Notes under the pieces: model-generated
The model's database searches: none
The model's input: only the letters and a program-made list of their open reading frames with translations
What the model was told of the DNA's origin: nothing
In this document: in pieces, positions 1 to 5,819 of the stretch
How positions within the stretch are numbered: the first letter of the stretch is position 1
Layout of the letters: each line of letters begins with the position of its first letter
Made by a program: the position numbers and the translations under genes
Source of the DNA: JBCBZH01 sp039815415
GTDB taxonomy: Bacteria; Bacteroidota; Rhodothermia; Rhodothermales; Rubricoccaceae
Reading direction: 5' to 3'
Length of the DNA: 6,958 bases
Assembly (NCBI GenBank): GCA_039815415.1
Contig: JBCBZH010000238.1
Location: 1 to 6,958, forward strand

Positions 1-1
1 C

Positions 2-556
2 GTCGCGGTTCAGAGTGAAGGGGGAGACGTACGCCCGGAGGTGATGGTGCCGCTCGTGTCGGTGGCTGCCGAGCTGGCGGATCAGGCGGCCCTCGTCCGA
101 GAGACCGCCGAGGCCGTCTTCGCCGAACACGGCGTCCATGTGGACTACCTCGTGGGGACCATGATCGAGCTGCCTCGGGCTTGCCTGACCGCCGACGCGA
201 TCGCAGAGCACGCAGAGTTTTTCTCGTTTGGCACCAACGACCTCACCCAGACCACCTTCGGCCTCAGCCGGGATGACGCCGGGCGCTTCCTGTCCGACTA
301 CGTCGCGCGCGGCGTTCTTCCCGATGACCCCTTCCAGACGCTCGATGTCGCGGGCGTGGGAGCACTGGTCCAGACGGCGGTGGCGAAGGGGCGGGAAGCC
401 AAGCCGGACCTCAAGCTCGGCATCTGTGGCGAGCACGGAGGCGATCCCGCCTCAGTAACGTTCTGTCACAGCGTTGGACTGGACTACGTCAGTTGCTCAC
501 CGTACCGCGTTCCGGTGGCACGGTTGGCAGCGGCCCACGCCGCTCTCGATTCCTGA
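2..556 (+). CDS. ppdK: Pyruvate, phosphate dikinase, C-terminal part (5'-truncated)
   Basis: The reading frame is open from base 2 to a TGA at 554-556 and gives the last 184 residues of an enzyme usually about 870-900 residues long, so the gene starts left of the window. PPDK interconverts pyruvate + ATP + phosphate and PEP + AMP + PPi in the cytosol. The segment is the PEP/pyruvate-binding TIM-barrel domain. GTMIELPR supplies a Mg2+-binding Glu and, 24 residues later, FGTNDLTQ the Mg2+-binding Asp, the spacing of Glu745/Asp769 in the Clostridium symbiosum enzyme. FSRDDAG-like LSRDDAG follows. The active-site cysteine is in GICGEHGG (codon 425-427, residue 142 of the fragment). The end, VSCSPYRVPVARLAAAHAAL, is the canonical PPDK C terminus. 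This arrangement favours PPDK over PEP synthase or PTS enzyme I. The GTG at 41 is internal, because homologous sequence continues upstream of it. Confidence 0.97.
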   Translation, partial: VAVQSEGGDVRPEVMVPLVSVAAELADQAALVRETAEAVFAEHGVHVDYLVGTMIELPRACLTADAIAEHAEFFSFGTNDLTQTTFGLSRDDAGRFLSDYVARGVLPDDPFQTLDVAGVGALVQTAVAKGREAKPDLKLGICGEHGGDPASVTFCHSVGLDYVSCSPYRVPVARLAAAHAALDS

Positions 557-596
557 GTCAGCGAGCCCGATTCCGACGTGGGCTCACAGCGTCAGG
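552..596 (+). terminator. Imperfect hairpin after ppdK
   Basis: Outer arms CCTGA (552-556) and TCAGG (592-596) and inner arms GAGCCC (563-568) and GGGCTC (580-585) form a stem interrupted by a symmetric 6-nt internal loop, with an 11-nt apical loop. The outer arm overlaps the ppdK stop codon. There is no downstream T-run, so an intrinsic terminator is only a weak inference; it may instead be a processing or 3'-end-protecting structure. Confidence 0.3.
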
Positions 597-648
597 AATG
601 GGAAGGCAAATCGGGGACCTCTGCGCGCGAGAGCGGGTTGAGGTGTCC

Positions 649-1569
649 ATGTTCGAAGTCATCCCCTTGGGCGTCGGCTCCGCGATCCCGACCAAGACCC
701 GCCATCTGTCCGGGACCATTGTCCGGCGCGAGGGCCGCATGGTGCTGTTCGACTGTGGCGAAGGCACGCAGCTCCAGATCCTTCGGGGCGATCTCGCGCG
801 AGGCAAGCTGGACGCCATCTGCATCACGCACCTCCACGGCGATCACATCTTCGGTCTCCCCGGTCTGCTGACCACGCTCGCGCTGCTCGAACGCACCGAT
901 CCGCTCACCCTCATCGGACCCACTGGCATCCGGGAGATGATCGCGTCGATGCCTGGATTGAAGCTGGACGGTGGATCGTTCGAGATCCGAACCATCGAGC
1001 TGGCGAGAGAGATCGTGCACGAAGTCGTGTTCGAGGACACGCACGTCACCATCGAGGCGCGGCCCATCGAGCACCGGACGTTTTGTGTGGGCTATCGCTA
1101 CCAGGAGAAGACGCGCCCTGGCTCCCTCGATGGAGATGCCGCCCGTGCCGCTGGCATCACAGAAGGATGGCAGTTCGAAGCGCTCAAGCGACGCCAGCCC
1201 GTCACGCTGGACGACGGAACCGTGGTGCAGCCCGACGGGCTGGTGGGACCGCCCCGCCCCGGTGGCAGCTTTGCTTACGTGCTAGACACCATGCCGTGTG
1301 ACGGCGGTCGCCACCTCGCGGAGGGTGCCGATCTGGTCCTGCACGAGGCCACCTTCACGGAGGCCTTTGCAGATCGAGCGGCTCAGGTTGGGCACTCCAC
1401 GGCCCGGCAGGCCGCGACGGTGGCGCGGGACGCTCGCGCAAAGCAGCTATTGCTGACCCACTTCTCGGCGCGGTACGCCGAGACCACAGAGCTTGTCGCC
1501 GAGGCCCGCGCGGTATTCCCGAACACAGACGCGGCCGAAGAGTTGAGGCGCTACGAGGTCCGGGTATGA
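649..1569 (+). CDS. rnz: Ribonuclease Z (tRNA 3' endonuclease)
   Basis: RNase Z removes the 3' trailer of tRNA precursors in the cytosol. The product is a 306-residue metallo-beta-lactamase-fold protein, essentially the length of the Bacillus subtilis enzyme (307). The zinc-ligand motif HLHGDH lies at residues 61-66 (H61, H63, D65, H66). The remaining ligands are H142 (in IEHRT), D213 (in YVLDT) and H271 (in LTHFSARY), with H249 in GHST. These fall at nearly the same positions as in B. subtilis RNase Z. The PxKxR loop (P14-T-K-T-R18), which governs cleavage position in bacterial RNase Z, is present, as is a Gly/Pro-rich GPPRPGG stretch before D213. ATG 649 is preferred because MFEVIPLGVGSAIPT is the normal N terminus and GAGG lies at 640-643, 5 nt upstream; the frame is open back to 493 but that extension shows no family resemblance. 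The gene follows ppdK by about 90 bp. Confidence 0.95.
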   Translation: MFEVIPLGVGSAIPTKTRHLSGTIVRREGRMVLFDCGEGTQLQILRGDLARGKLDAICITHLHGDHIFGLPGLLTTLALLERTDPLTLIGPTGIREMIASMPGLKLDGGSFEIRTIELAREIVHEVVFEDTHVTIEARPIEHRTFCVGYRYQEKTRPGSLDGDAARAAGITEGWQFEALKRRQPVTLDDGTVVQPDGLVGPPRPGGSFAYVLDTMPCDGGRHLAEGADLVLHEATFTEAFADRAAQVGHSTARQAATVARDARAKQLLLTHFSARYAETTELVAEARAVFPNTDAAEELRRYEVRV

Positions 1570-1605
1570 GATCGTTCCGATCTTTCGCCAGCGCGTTGGC
1601 GGAAA
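1570..1605 (+). terminator. Two small hairpins between rnz and the ABC exporter
   Basis: GATCG-TTC-CGATC (1570-1582) is a perfect 5-bp stem starting one base after the rnz stop codon. It is followed at once by TTTCGCCA/TGGCGGAAA (1583-1605), an 8-bp stem with one bulged G. No T-run follows, so the role in transcription termination is uncertain; the placement directly at the 3' end of rnz is the main argument. Confidence 0.3.
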
Positions 1606-1655
1606 CAGCGGAACTGACCGCCAACTCGTAGCACCGATTCTGCACCCAACGCCGC

Positions 1656-3485
1656 GTGGCTGACGCCTCCGATCCGAAACTCCAGCTCGACCGCCGCCTC
1701 GCCAAGCGGCTTGTAGCGGTGCTGTGGCCGTACCGCTGGGGCGTCGGGCTGGCGCTGGTGCTCACCTTCACCGTGGCCTACCTCGGGCCGCTGCGCCCCA
1801 AGCTGATCCAGGTCGCCATTGACGACCATGTGACGCAGGGAGACCTGGACGGGCTGGTGCGCATCGTCGGGTTGATCGCGGGCGTGTTGCTTGCGGAGGG
1901 GCTGTTCCGGTTTGCCCAGACGTACCTCACACAGTGGATTGGGCAGCACGCGTTGTTCGACCTCCGCACCCGCGTATTCCGCCACATCGAGATGCAGCGG
2001 CTGGCGTTCTTCGACCGGACGCCTCTGGGGCGCCTCATCACGCGGGTCACCAGTGACATTGAGGCGCTGAGCACATTCCTTTCGGCCTCGCTCGTGACCA
2101 TGATGGGCGATGTAGCGCGGCTGCTCATCATCGGCACGTTCATGCTGTCGCTGGATCTCCAACTTGGGCTGGTGGCGCTCACGACGCTCCCGCTAATGGT
2201 GGCGACCACGGAGACGTTCCGGCGGTTTATGCGCAAGGCCTACCGGGAGACGCGCAAGCAGATCTCGCGGCTGAACTCCTTCATGCAGGAGCACGTGAGC
2301 GGCATGGCCGTCGTCCAGATCTTCGGCCGGGAAGACGAAGAGCAGCGCCGCTTCGAAGCCATCAACGACGCGCACCGAAAGGCGCATGTCCAGACGGTGT
2401 ACTACTACGCGCTCTTCTATCCTGCCGTGGATCTGATCGCAGCGCTGGCGCTCGGGCTGGTGTTGTGGTTCGGCGGCACGGAATCCATGCGCGACGCGCT
2501 GGATGTGGGCGTGCTGGTCGCGTTCGTGCTCTACGTGCGGATGTTCTTCGAGCCCATCCGCAATCTGTCCGATCAGTTCAGCACGCTGCAGGCGGCCTTT
2601 GCGGCCTCGGAACGCGTGTTCGATCTGCTCGATGACGACCAGACCATGCCTCAGGCTGAGGCGCCTTCTCACTTCCCGGAGGGCCGCGCCAAGGGCCGCA
2701 TCGCGTTCGAGAACGTGTGGTTTGCGTATGAGGAACTGCCGTCAGCTGACGCCAAGGACGCATCCCACGCCACAGACGCGAACTGGAACTGGGTGCTCCG
2801 CGATGTCTCCTTTGTCGCTGAGCCAGGAGAGACGCTCGCGCTGGTAGGGGCAACGGGAAGCGGAAAGTCCACCATCCTCTCGCTGTTGCTGCGCTTCTAC
2901 GAGCCGCAGAAGGGCCGCATCACCGTCGATGGCATCGAGGTGCGTGATCTGCCTCTCGACGAGCTGAGGCGGCAGGTCGGTCTGGTGTTGCAAGACGTGT
3001 TCCTGTTCTCGGGGTCCATCGAGGAGAACGTGACGCTGGGTGATCCCGCTGTCTCTCGCCAGCGTGTGGAGGAGGCCGCGCGGCTGGTGGGCGCCGATCG
3101 GTTCATAGACCGGCTAGCGAAGACCTACGACGCTCCCGTCGGCGAGCGGGGCGGGTCGCTGTCTCTCGGGCAGCGCCAGCTGCTGTCGTTCGTGCGCACA
3201 CTGCTCTACGACCCAGCCGTGCTGGTGCTGGACGAGGCCACCTCCTCAGTGGACACGGAGACGGAGGAGGCCGTTCAGCACGCGATGGACGTGCTGATGA
3301 CCGAGCGAACGGCTGTGGTGGTGGCGCACCGCCTCTCGACCATCCAGCACGCCAATACCATTCTGGTGCTCCACAAGGGCGTCATCCGCGAGCGCGGCAC
3401 ACATCAGGAATTGCTCGCCGAAGACGGCCTCTACCGTCGCCTCTACGATCTCCAGTACGCTGACCAAGAGCGCCGGGCGGCGTAA
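1656..3485 (+). CDS. ABC exporter half-transporter (MsbA/MdlB-like, fused TMD-NBD)
   Basis: A 609-residue type IV ABC exporter half-molecule, expected to dimerise in the inner membrane and export a lipid or drug; the substrate cannot be read from sequence. The N-terminal half (about residues 15-330) holds the usual six helices; FFDRTPLGRLITRVTSDIE is the classical coupling-region motif. The nucleotide-binding domain follows: A-loop aromatic Y358, Walker A GATGSGKST (398-406), Q-loop Q446, signature LSLGQ (502-506, a variant of LSGGQ), Walker B ending D526-E527, D-loop SSVD (530-533), and H-loop H558. The catalytic Glu and His are present, so the site looks ATPase-competent. About 15 extra residues (Asp/Ala-rich) sit between the A-loop and VLRDVSF. 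The start is GTG 1656: an in-frame TAG at 1629 and the lack of another nearby start codon leave little choice, though no Shine-Dalgarno is visible. LSxGQRQ exporters are common in Bacteroidota; it could be one half of a heterodimer, but no partner is in the window. Confidence 0.95.
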   Translation: MADASDPKLQLDRRLAKRLVAVLWPYRWGVGLALVLTFTVAYLGPLRPKLIQVAIDDHVTQGDLDGLVRIVGLIAGVLLAEGLFRFAQTYLTQWIGQHALFDLRTRVFRHIEMQRLAFFDRTPLGRLITRVTSDIEALSTFLSASLVTMMGDVARLLIIGTFMLSLDLQLGLVALTTLPLMVATTETFRRFMRKAYRETRKQISRLNSFMQEHVSGMAVVQIFGREDEEQRRFEAINDAHRKAHVQTVYYYALFYPAVDLIAALALGLVLWFGGTESMRDALDVGVLVAFVLYVRMFFEPIRNLSDQFSTLQAAFAASERVFDLLDDDQTMPQAEAPSHFPEGRAKGRIAFENVWFAYEELPSADAKDASHATDANWNWVLRDVSFVAEPGETLALVGATGSGKSTILSLLLRFYEPQKGRITVDGIEVRDLPLDELRRQVGLVLQDVFLFSGSIEENVTLGDPAVSRQRVEEAARLVGADRFIDRLAKTYDAPVGERGGSLSLGQRQLLSFVRTLLYDPAVLVLDEATSSVDTETEEAVQHAMDVLMTERTAVVVAHRLSTIQHANTILVLHKGVIRERGTHQELLAEDGLYRRLYDLQYADQERRAA

Positions 3486-3512
3486 GCGTAGGAGGCGCCA
3501 GCTCGAGAAGAG

Positions 3513-3538
3513 GCCTGGCCTTTCAGGCAGCCCGGGCT
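3513..3538 (+). terminator. Stem-loop plus 10-bp palindrome after the ABC exporter
   Basis: GCCTG (3513-3517) pairs with CAGGC (3524-3528) across the loop GCCTTT, and a perfect 10-bp palindrome AGCCCGGGCT (3529-3538) abuts it. It lies 28 bp after the exporter stop codon within a 162-bp non-coding gap. There is no T-run, so terminator function is a weak inference. Confidence 0.3.
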
Positions 3539-3567
3539 TGATCGTCGAACTGACGACCGGCACCCAT

Positions 3568-3597
3568 CGCCAGCCCGACAGGCACGGCGAACTGGCG
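3568..3597. repeat. Inverted repeat CGCCAG...CTGGCG upstream of the TMEM175-like gene
   Basis: CGCCAG (3568-3573) and CTGGCG (3592-3597) are 6-bp inverted arms 18 nt apart, 50 bp before the next start codon. The left arm sits within ATCGCCAGCCCGA (3566-3578), which recurs on the opposite strand at 6234-6246. Function unknown. Confidence 0.3.
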
Positions 3598-3647
3598 GGA
3601 GAGCCGCCTCGGCAGCATCTTGTCTTCTCTCGCTTGCTTCATTCTCT

Positions 3648-4394
3648 ATGCTCCGTCGTGCGCTGTTCGACCGAGGCTCCACAACCGCCGAGAATCGCGA
3701 CGCTGAAGACGACTTTCAGTGGCGCGGTGAGGGCGTCTCGAGGCTGGAGAACCTCTCGGACATCGTCTTCGCGTTCGCCATCTCGTTCCTCGTCGCCACA
3801 GCGGAGACGCCGGAGACGTTCGACGAGCTGGTGGCGTCGCTCATTGATCTCGTTGGCGTCGGGCTTGGGTTTGCCATCCTTCTGTTCGTCTGGCACACCC
3901 ACTACATCTTTTTCCGGCGCTATGGGCTGGAAGACGGCAAGACAGTGCTGCTCAATGGCGTGCTGCTGTTTCTGATCCTCGTCTACGTTTACCCGCTCCA
4001 GTTCCTGTTCAGCTTCCAGGTGGATTTTCTGACGGGGCAGTTCGAGACCGGCCAGGACGTTGGCCGCGTTCTGTCGTTCGAGGACACGCCAGCGCTGACG
4101 GCGATCTATGCCGTGGGGTATGGCGCTGTGTTCGGAGTGTTTACGCTGCTCTACCGGCATGCTCTGCGCCGGGCAGAGGATCTTGGGCTGAGCCCGGTGG
4201 AGCACCTGCTCACGCGGGAGCGCATCGCTCTCGGAAGCATGAACGTAGGCGTGGCAGTCGCAGCCATCCTCCTTGCTTTGGTGGTGCCTGCGATATGGTC
4301 GCCTGTCGTCGGACTGGTGTATTTCGCCATCTGGCCGCTGTCGGTCTGGATTCGCAAGCGCTACCGCCGAGAGATGGGCGACTTGACTTCGTGA
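3648..4394 (+). CDS. TMEM175/DUF1211-family six-helix membrane protein
   Basis: A 248-residue integral membrane protein. After a charged N-terminal stretch of about 30 residues comes RLENLSDIVFAFAISFLVA (R32 to A50), which matches the TMEM175 first-helix signature (R-x4-SD-x-x-FA) with Leu in place of the usual Phe before S37-D38. Six hydrophobic segments are visible at about residues 36-50, 66-90, 100-122, 148-168, 195-213 and 216-236, and the protein ends in a basic cytoplasmic tail (IRKRYRREMGD). Characterised bacterial TMEM175 proteins are tetrameric potassium-permeable channels with six helices per subunit; that activity is inferred here from the family only. ATG 3648 is the only sensible start, with no clear Shine-Dalgarno. 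The gene stands alone between the exporter and the ars cluster, and the ars promoter begins inside its last codons. Confidence 0.8.
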   Translation: MLRRALFDRGSTTAENRDAEDDFQWRGEGVSRLENLSDIVFAFAISFLVATAETPETFDELVASLIDLVGVGLGFAILLFVWHTHYIFFRRYGLEDGKTVLLNGVLLFLILVYVYPLQFLFSFQVDFLTGQFETGQDVGRVLSFEDTPALTAIYAVGYGAVFGVFTLLYRHALRRAEDLGLSPVEHLLTRERIALGSMNVGVAVAAILLALVVPAIWSPVVGLVYFAIWPLSVWIRKRYRREMGDLTS

Positions 4395-4411
4395 TTGAAA
4401 TGTTTTATCGT
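4383..4411 (+). promoter_or_regulatory. Candidate sigma70-type promoter of the arsenic cluster
   Basis: TTGACT (4383-4388) and TATCGT (4406-4411) are separated by 17 bp and would place the start of transcription near 4418, about 44 nt before the Cys-rich micro-ORF. The -35 element lies in the last codons of the upstream membrane-protein gene. The -10 element matches TATAAT at four of six positions. It precedes an AT-rich stretch that contrasts with the GC-rich surroundings. Confidence 0.45.
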
Positions 4412-4432
4412 TTATCGACGATGATCGATCAT
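4404..4432. promoter_or_regulatory. Candidate ArsR operator (overlapping ATCG palindromes)
   Basis: Three symmetric elements overlap: a tandem TTTATCG repeat (4404-4410, 4411-4417), the dyad ATCGT-N6-ACGAT (4407-4422), and the perfect 12-bp palindrome ATGATCGATCAT (4421-4432). They cover the proposed -10 element and transcription start, where an ArsR/SmtB dimer would block RNA polymerase. ArsR proteins usually autoregulate through a dyad at their own operon promoter; assigning this site to the ArsR encoded at 4607 is inference from position and symmetry. Confidence 0.45.
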
Positions 4433-4461
4433 GTCATCTTGTTTCACCATCCTCAGGTCTC

Positions 4462-4539
4462 ATGACCGACATTCTGATGACCTCGCCCTGTTGCTCCGAT
4501 CCCGGCTGTTGCGGGGACGGCGGTTGCTGCGGCGACTAG
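4462..4539 (+). CDS. 25-residue Cys-pair repeat peptide ahead of arsR (unrecognised)
   Basis: ATG 4462 to TAG 4537-4539 encodes 25 residues. After MTDILMTSP the peptide is CC-SDPG-CC-GDGG-CC-GD: three Cys-Cys pairs at residues 10-11, 16-17 and 22-23, in a strict six-residue period CC-[SG]-D-[PG]-G. Six of 25 residues are Cys, all in the last 16. An AGG at 4455-4457, 4 nt upstream, could serve as ribosome-binding site; ATG 4477 (Met6) is an alternative start that keeps all Cys. I recognise no family. Position between the candidate ars promoter/operator and arsR, and resemblance to the ArsR tail (CCDGDCC), suggest either a tiny As(III)/heavy-metal-binding peptide or a leader peptide whose tandem Cys codons sense cysteine or metalloid stress. 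Whether it is translated is not shown by sequence alone; the perfect repeat argues against chance. Confidence 0.6.
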   Translation: MTDILMTSPCCSDPGCCGDGGCCGD

Positions 4540-4546
4540 CCCGACT

Positions 4547-4576
4547 GTCGGCGGGGCCTTTCGGGGTCTCGCCGAC
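4547..4576 (+). terminator. Strong GC-rich hairpin between the Cys-rich micro-ORF and arsR (terminator or attenuator)
   Basis: GTCGGCGGGGCC (4547-4558) pairs with GGTCTCGCCGAC (4565-4576) over 12 consecutive positions, two of them G-U, with the 6-nt loop TTTCGG. A pyrimidine-rich tail (CCTCTCCTTCTTCTC, 4578-4592) follows, not a pure T-run. The hairpin starts 7 nt after the micro-ORF stop codon and ends about 30 nt before arsR. A ribosome terminating on the micro-ORF would cover its left arm, so translation of the peptide could influence whether the hairpin forms. It could equally be a partial terminator that sets a high peptide-to-ArsR ratio. Confidence 0.6.
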
Positions 4577-4606
4577 ACCTCTCCTTCTTCTCGCCAGCTC
4601 GTGGTG

Positions 4607-4921
4607 ATGTCCCCTCTTCCTCCAGATCAACTCGCCTCAGTCGCCAAAGCCCTTTCGCACCCGGCCCGCCAGCAGATCCTCCAGACGCTCGGCTCGAAAG
4701 GGGAGTGTCTGTGTGGAGAGGTGGTCGAGGTCGTTGGGCTGGCGCAGTCCACCGTCTCTCAGCACCTCAAAGTGCTGCGCGAGGCTGGGCTCGTCCAGGG
4801 CACCATCGACGGGCCCCGGTCCTGCTACTGCCTCGACGCCAACGGGCTGACGACGGCTCGTGAGGCGGTTCTCCACTTGTTCGATTCCCTCCTGTCTTGC
4901 TGCGATGGCGACTGCTGCTGA
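4607..4921 (+). CDS. arsR: ArsR/SmtB-family arsenic-responsive repressor with Cys-rich tail
   Basis: A 104-residue winged-helix repressor, expected to bind its operator as a dimer and release it on As(III)/Sb(III) binding. It opens with LAKALSHPARQQIL-like sequence (VAKALSHPARQQIL, residues 12-25). The inducer site ECLCGEVV has C34 and C36, the C-x-C form of the ArsR site, and is followed by the recognition helix QSTVSQHLKVLREAGLV (47-63) and a wing containing GPRSCYCL (C73, C75). The C terminus is LSCCDGDCC, adding C98, C99, C103 and C104, so eight of 104 residues are Cys. GTG codons at 4601 and 4604 are possible starts just before ATG 4607. Its last 17 nt overlap arsC in another frame, which implies translational coupling. 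ArsR function is well supported; involvement of the tail in metalloid binding is inference. Confidence 0.9.
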   Translation: MSPLPPDQLASVAKALSHPARQQILQTLGSKGECLCGEVVEVVGLAQSTVSQHLKVLREAGLVQGTIDGPRSCYCLDANGLTTAREAVLHLFDSLLSCCDGDCC

Positions 4922-5327
4922 ACCCCGTCCCCTTGTTCTGTTCGTGTGTACGCACAACTCGGCGCGTAGCCAGCTCGCCGAGGGGCTATTGCGCCAGCGC
5001 CACGGCGACCGCTACCGCGCCATGAGTGCCGGAACCGTAGCGCGCGGCGTTCACCCGGTGGCTGCCGAAGCCCTTCGTGAGATCGGCATCGACCCCTCGG
5101 AGCATCGCTCCAAGACCCTCGACGAACTGGGCGAGATCCGGCCCGATGTCGTGGTGACCGTGTGCGACAATGCCCGCGAAGCGTGCCCCTACCTGCCAGC
5201 GCGCGACCGCAACCTGCACCACGCCTTCGAGGACCCTTCGGCCGTGGATGAGGCGCACCAGCTCGAGGCCTTCCGCCGCATCCGCGCGGAGATCGCGGCC
5301 TGGCTCGACGAGGAGTTTGGATCATGA
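4905..5327 (+). CDS. arsC: Arsenate reductase, thioredoxin-coupled low-molecular-weight phosphatase type
   Basis: A 140-residue cytoplasmic enzyme that reduces arsenate to arsenite. The phosphate-binding loop C-T-H-N-S-A-R is the C-x5-R motif (C15 to R21). TVCDNAREAC provides C87 and C94, and FEDP provides the general-acid Asp (D110). This three-cysteine set with the DP loop corresponds to Cys10/Cys82/Cys89 and Asp105 of Staphylococcus aureus pI258 ArsC, so thioredoxin-dependent arsenate reductase is favoured over a plain tyrosine phosphatase. ATG 4905 is chosen because LVLFVCTHNSARSQ begins a few residues later, as usual; it lies inside the end of arsR (17-nt overlap) and no independent ribosome-binding site is evident. 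The stop codon shares ATGA with the next gene. Arsenite produced here needs an exporter, which is not in this window. Confidence 0.92.
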   Translation: MATAAEPRPLVLFVCTHNSARSQLAEGLLRQRHGDRYRAMSAGTVARGVHPVAAEALREIGIDPSEHRSKTLDELGEIRPDVVVTVCDNAREACPYLPARDRNLHHAFEDPSAVDEAHQLEAFRRIRAEIAAWLDEEFGS

Positions 5328-5794
5328 CGCCCACCGCACCCTCGGACCTGACCGACGTGCTGGCGCTGCTGGAGCGCTCAGGACTCCCGATATCTGATTT
5401 GGTGGGTGCCGATCCTGCCGACTTCCGCGTGATCGAGAGGGAAGGAACCCTTGCGGGGTGTGTGGCGGTGGAAACCCACGGCACGCACGGATTGCTCCGG
5501 TCGCTGGCCGTCGACGCCAGCGCGCGTGGCACCGGCCTGGGGCAGCGCCTCGTGGGCGCGGCAGAAGCGTTGGCGCGCGAGCGCGAACTGGCGAGCCTCG
5601 TGCTGCTCACCGAAACGGCGGAGACGTTCTTCGAGCGCCTCGGCTATGCGAGGATCGACCGTGACACAGCCCCATCAGCCATTCAGCAATCCAGCGAGTT
5701 CTCGTCGGTGTGCTGTTGCACGTCGGCCGTGGCGATGGGCAAAATCCTGTCCCCTGTGCGACCTCACGCACCCACGACGCGGCCTGTGCGTTAA
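5324..5794 (+). CDS. arsN2: GNAT acetyltransferase, ArsN2-type arsenic resistance protein
   Basis: A 156-residue GCN5-related N-acetyltransferase. The acetyl-CoA-binding motif A is R68-G-T-G-L-G73 in LLRSLAVDASARGTGLGQRLV, followed by LVLLTETAETFFERLGYARIDR (about 92-113) and the C-terminal SSEFSSVCCCTSAVAMGKIL. The order and the ending (x-EF-x-S-[LV]-C-x-x-SA-x-x-M) resemble ArsN2-type proteins found in ars operons; that name comes from genomic context and I cannot state the substrate. Two oddities: where I recall relatives having Cys-Pro, this protein has three consecutive Cys (130-132), and about 14 residues rich in Pro/Arg extend past the normal end. The start overlaps the arsC stop (ATGA), indicating translational coupling. 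A generic GNAT of other function is the alternative. Confidence 0.82.
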   Translation: MTPTAPSDLTDVLALLERSGLPISDLVGADPADFRVIEREGTLAGCVAVETHGTHGLLRSLAVDASARGTGLGQRLVGAAEALARERELASLVLLTETAETFFERLGYARIDRDTAPSAIQQSSEFSSVCCCTSAVAMGKILSPVRPHAPTTRPVR

Positions 5795-5819
5795 TCCGTC
5801 TCACCAGCCCGTTGGAGCC

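Noticed and set aside
493..648. N-terminal extension of rnz by 52 residues (open frame from 493)
   Set aside because: The extension overlaps the end of ppdK, is Arg/Ser-rich and unlike RNase Z, while ATG 649 gives the canonical N terminus with GAGG 5 nt upstream.
1551..2162. 203-codon open frame on the - strand
   Set aside because: It is antisense to the ABC exporter; its His/Arg/Gln-rich translation has no protein-like pattern, whereas the + strand product has every ABC motif.
4825..5610. 261-codon open frame on the - strand across arsR-arsC-arsN2
   Set aside because: Ser/Arg/Pro-rich shadow of three well-supported + strand genes; open only because of high GC.
5451..5819. Upstream extension of the lipoprotein frame to 5451
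   Set aside because: The extra 123 residues are the out-of-frame shadow of arsN2 (Arg/Trp/Ser-rich); the lipoprotein signal begins at ATG 5820.
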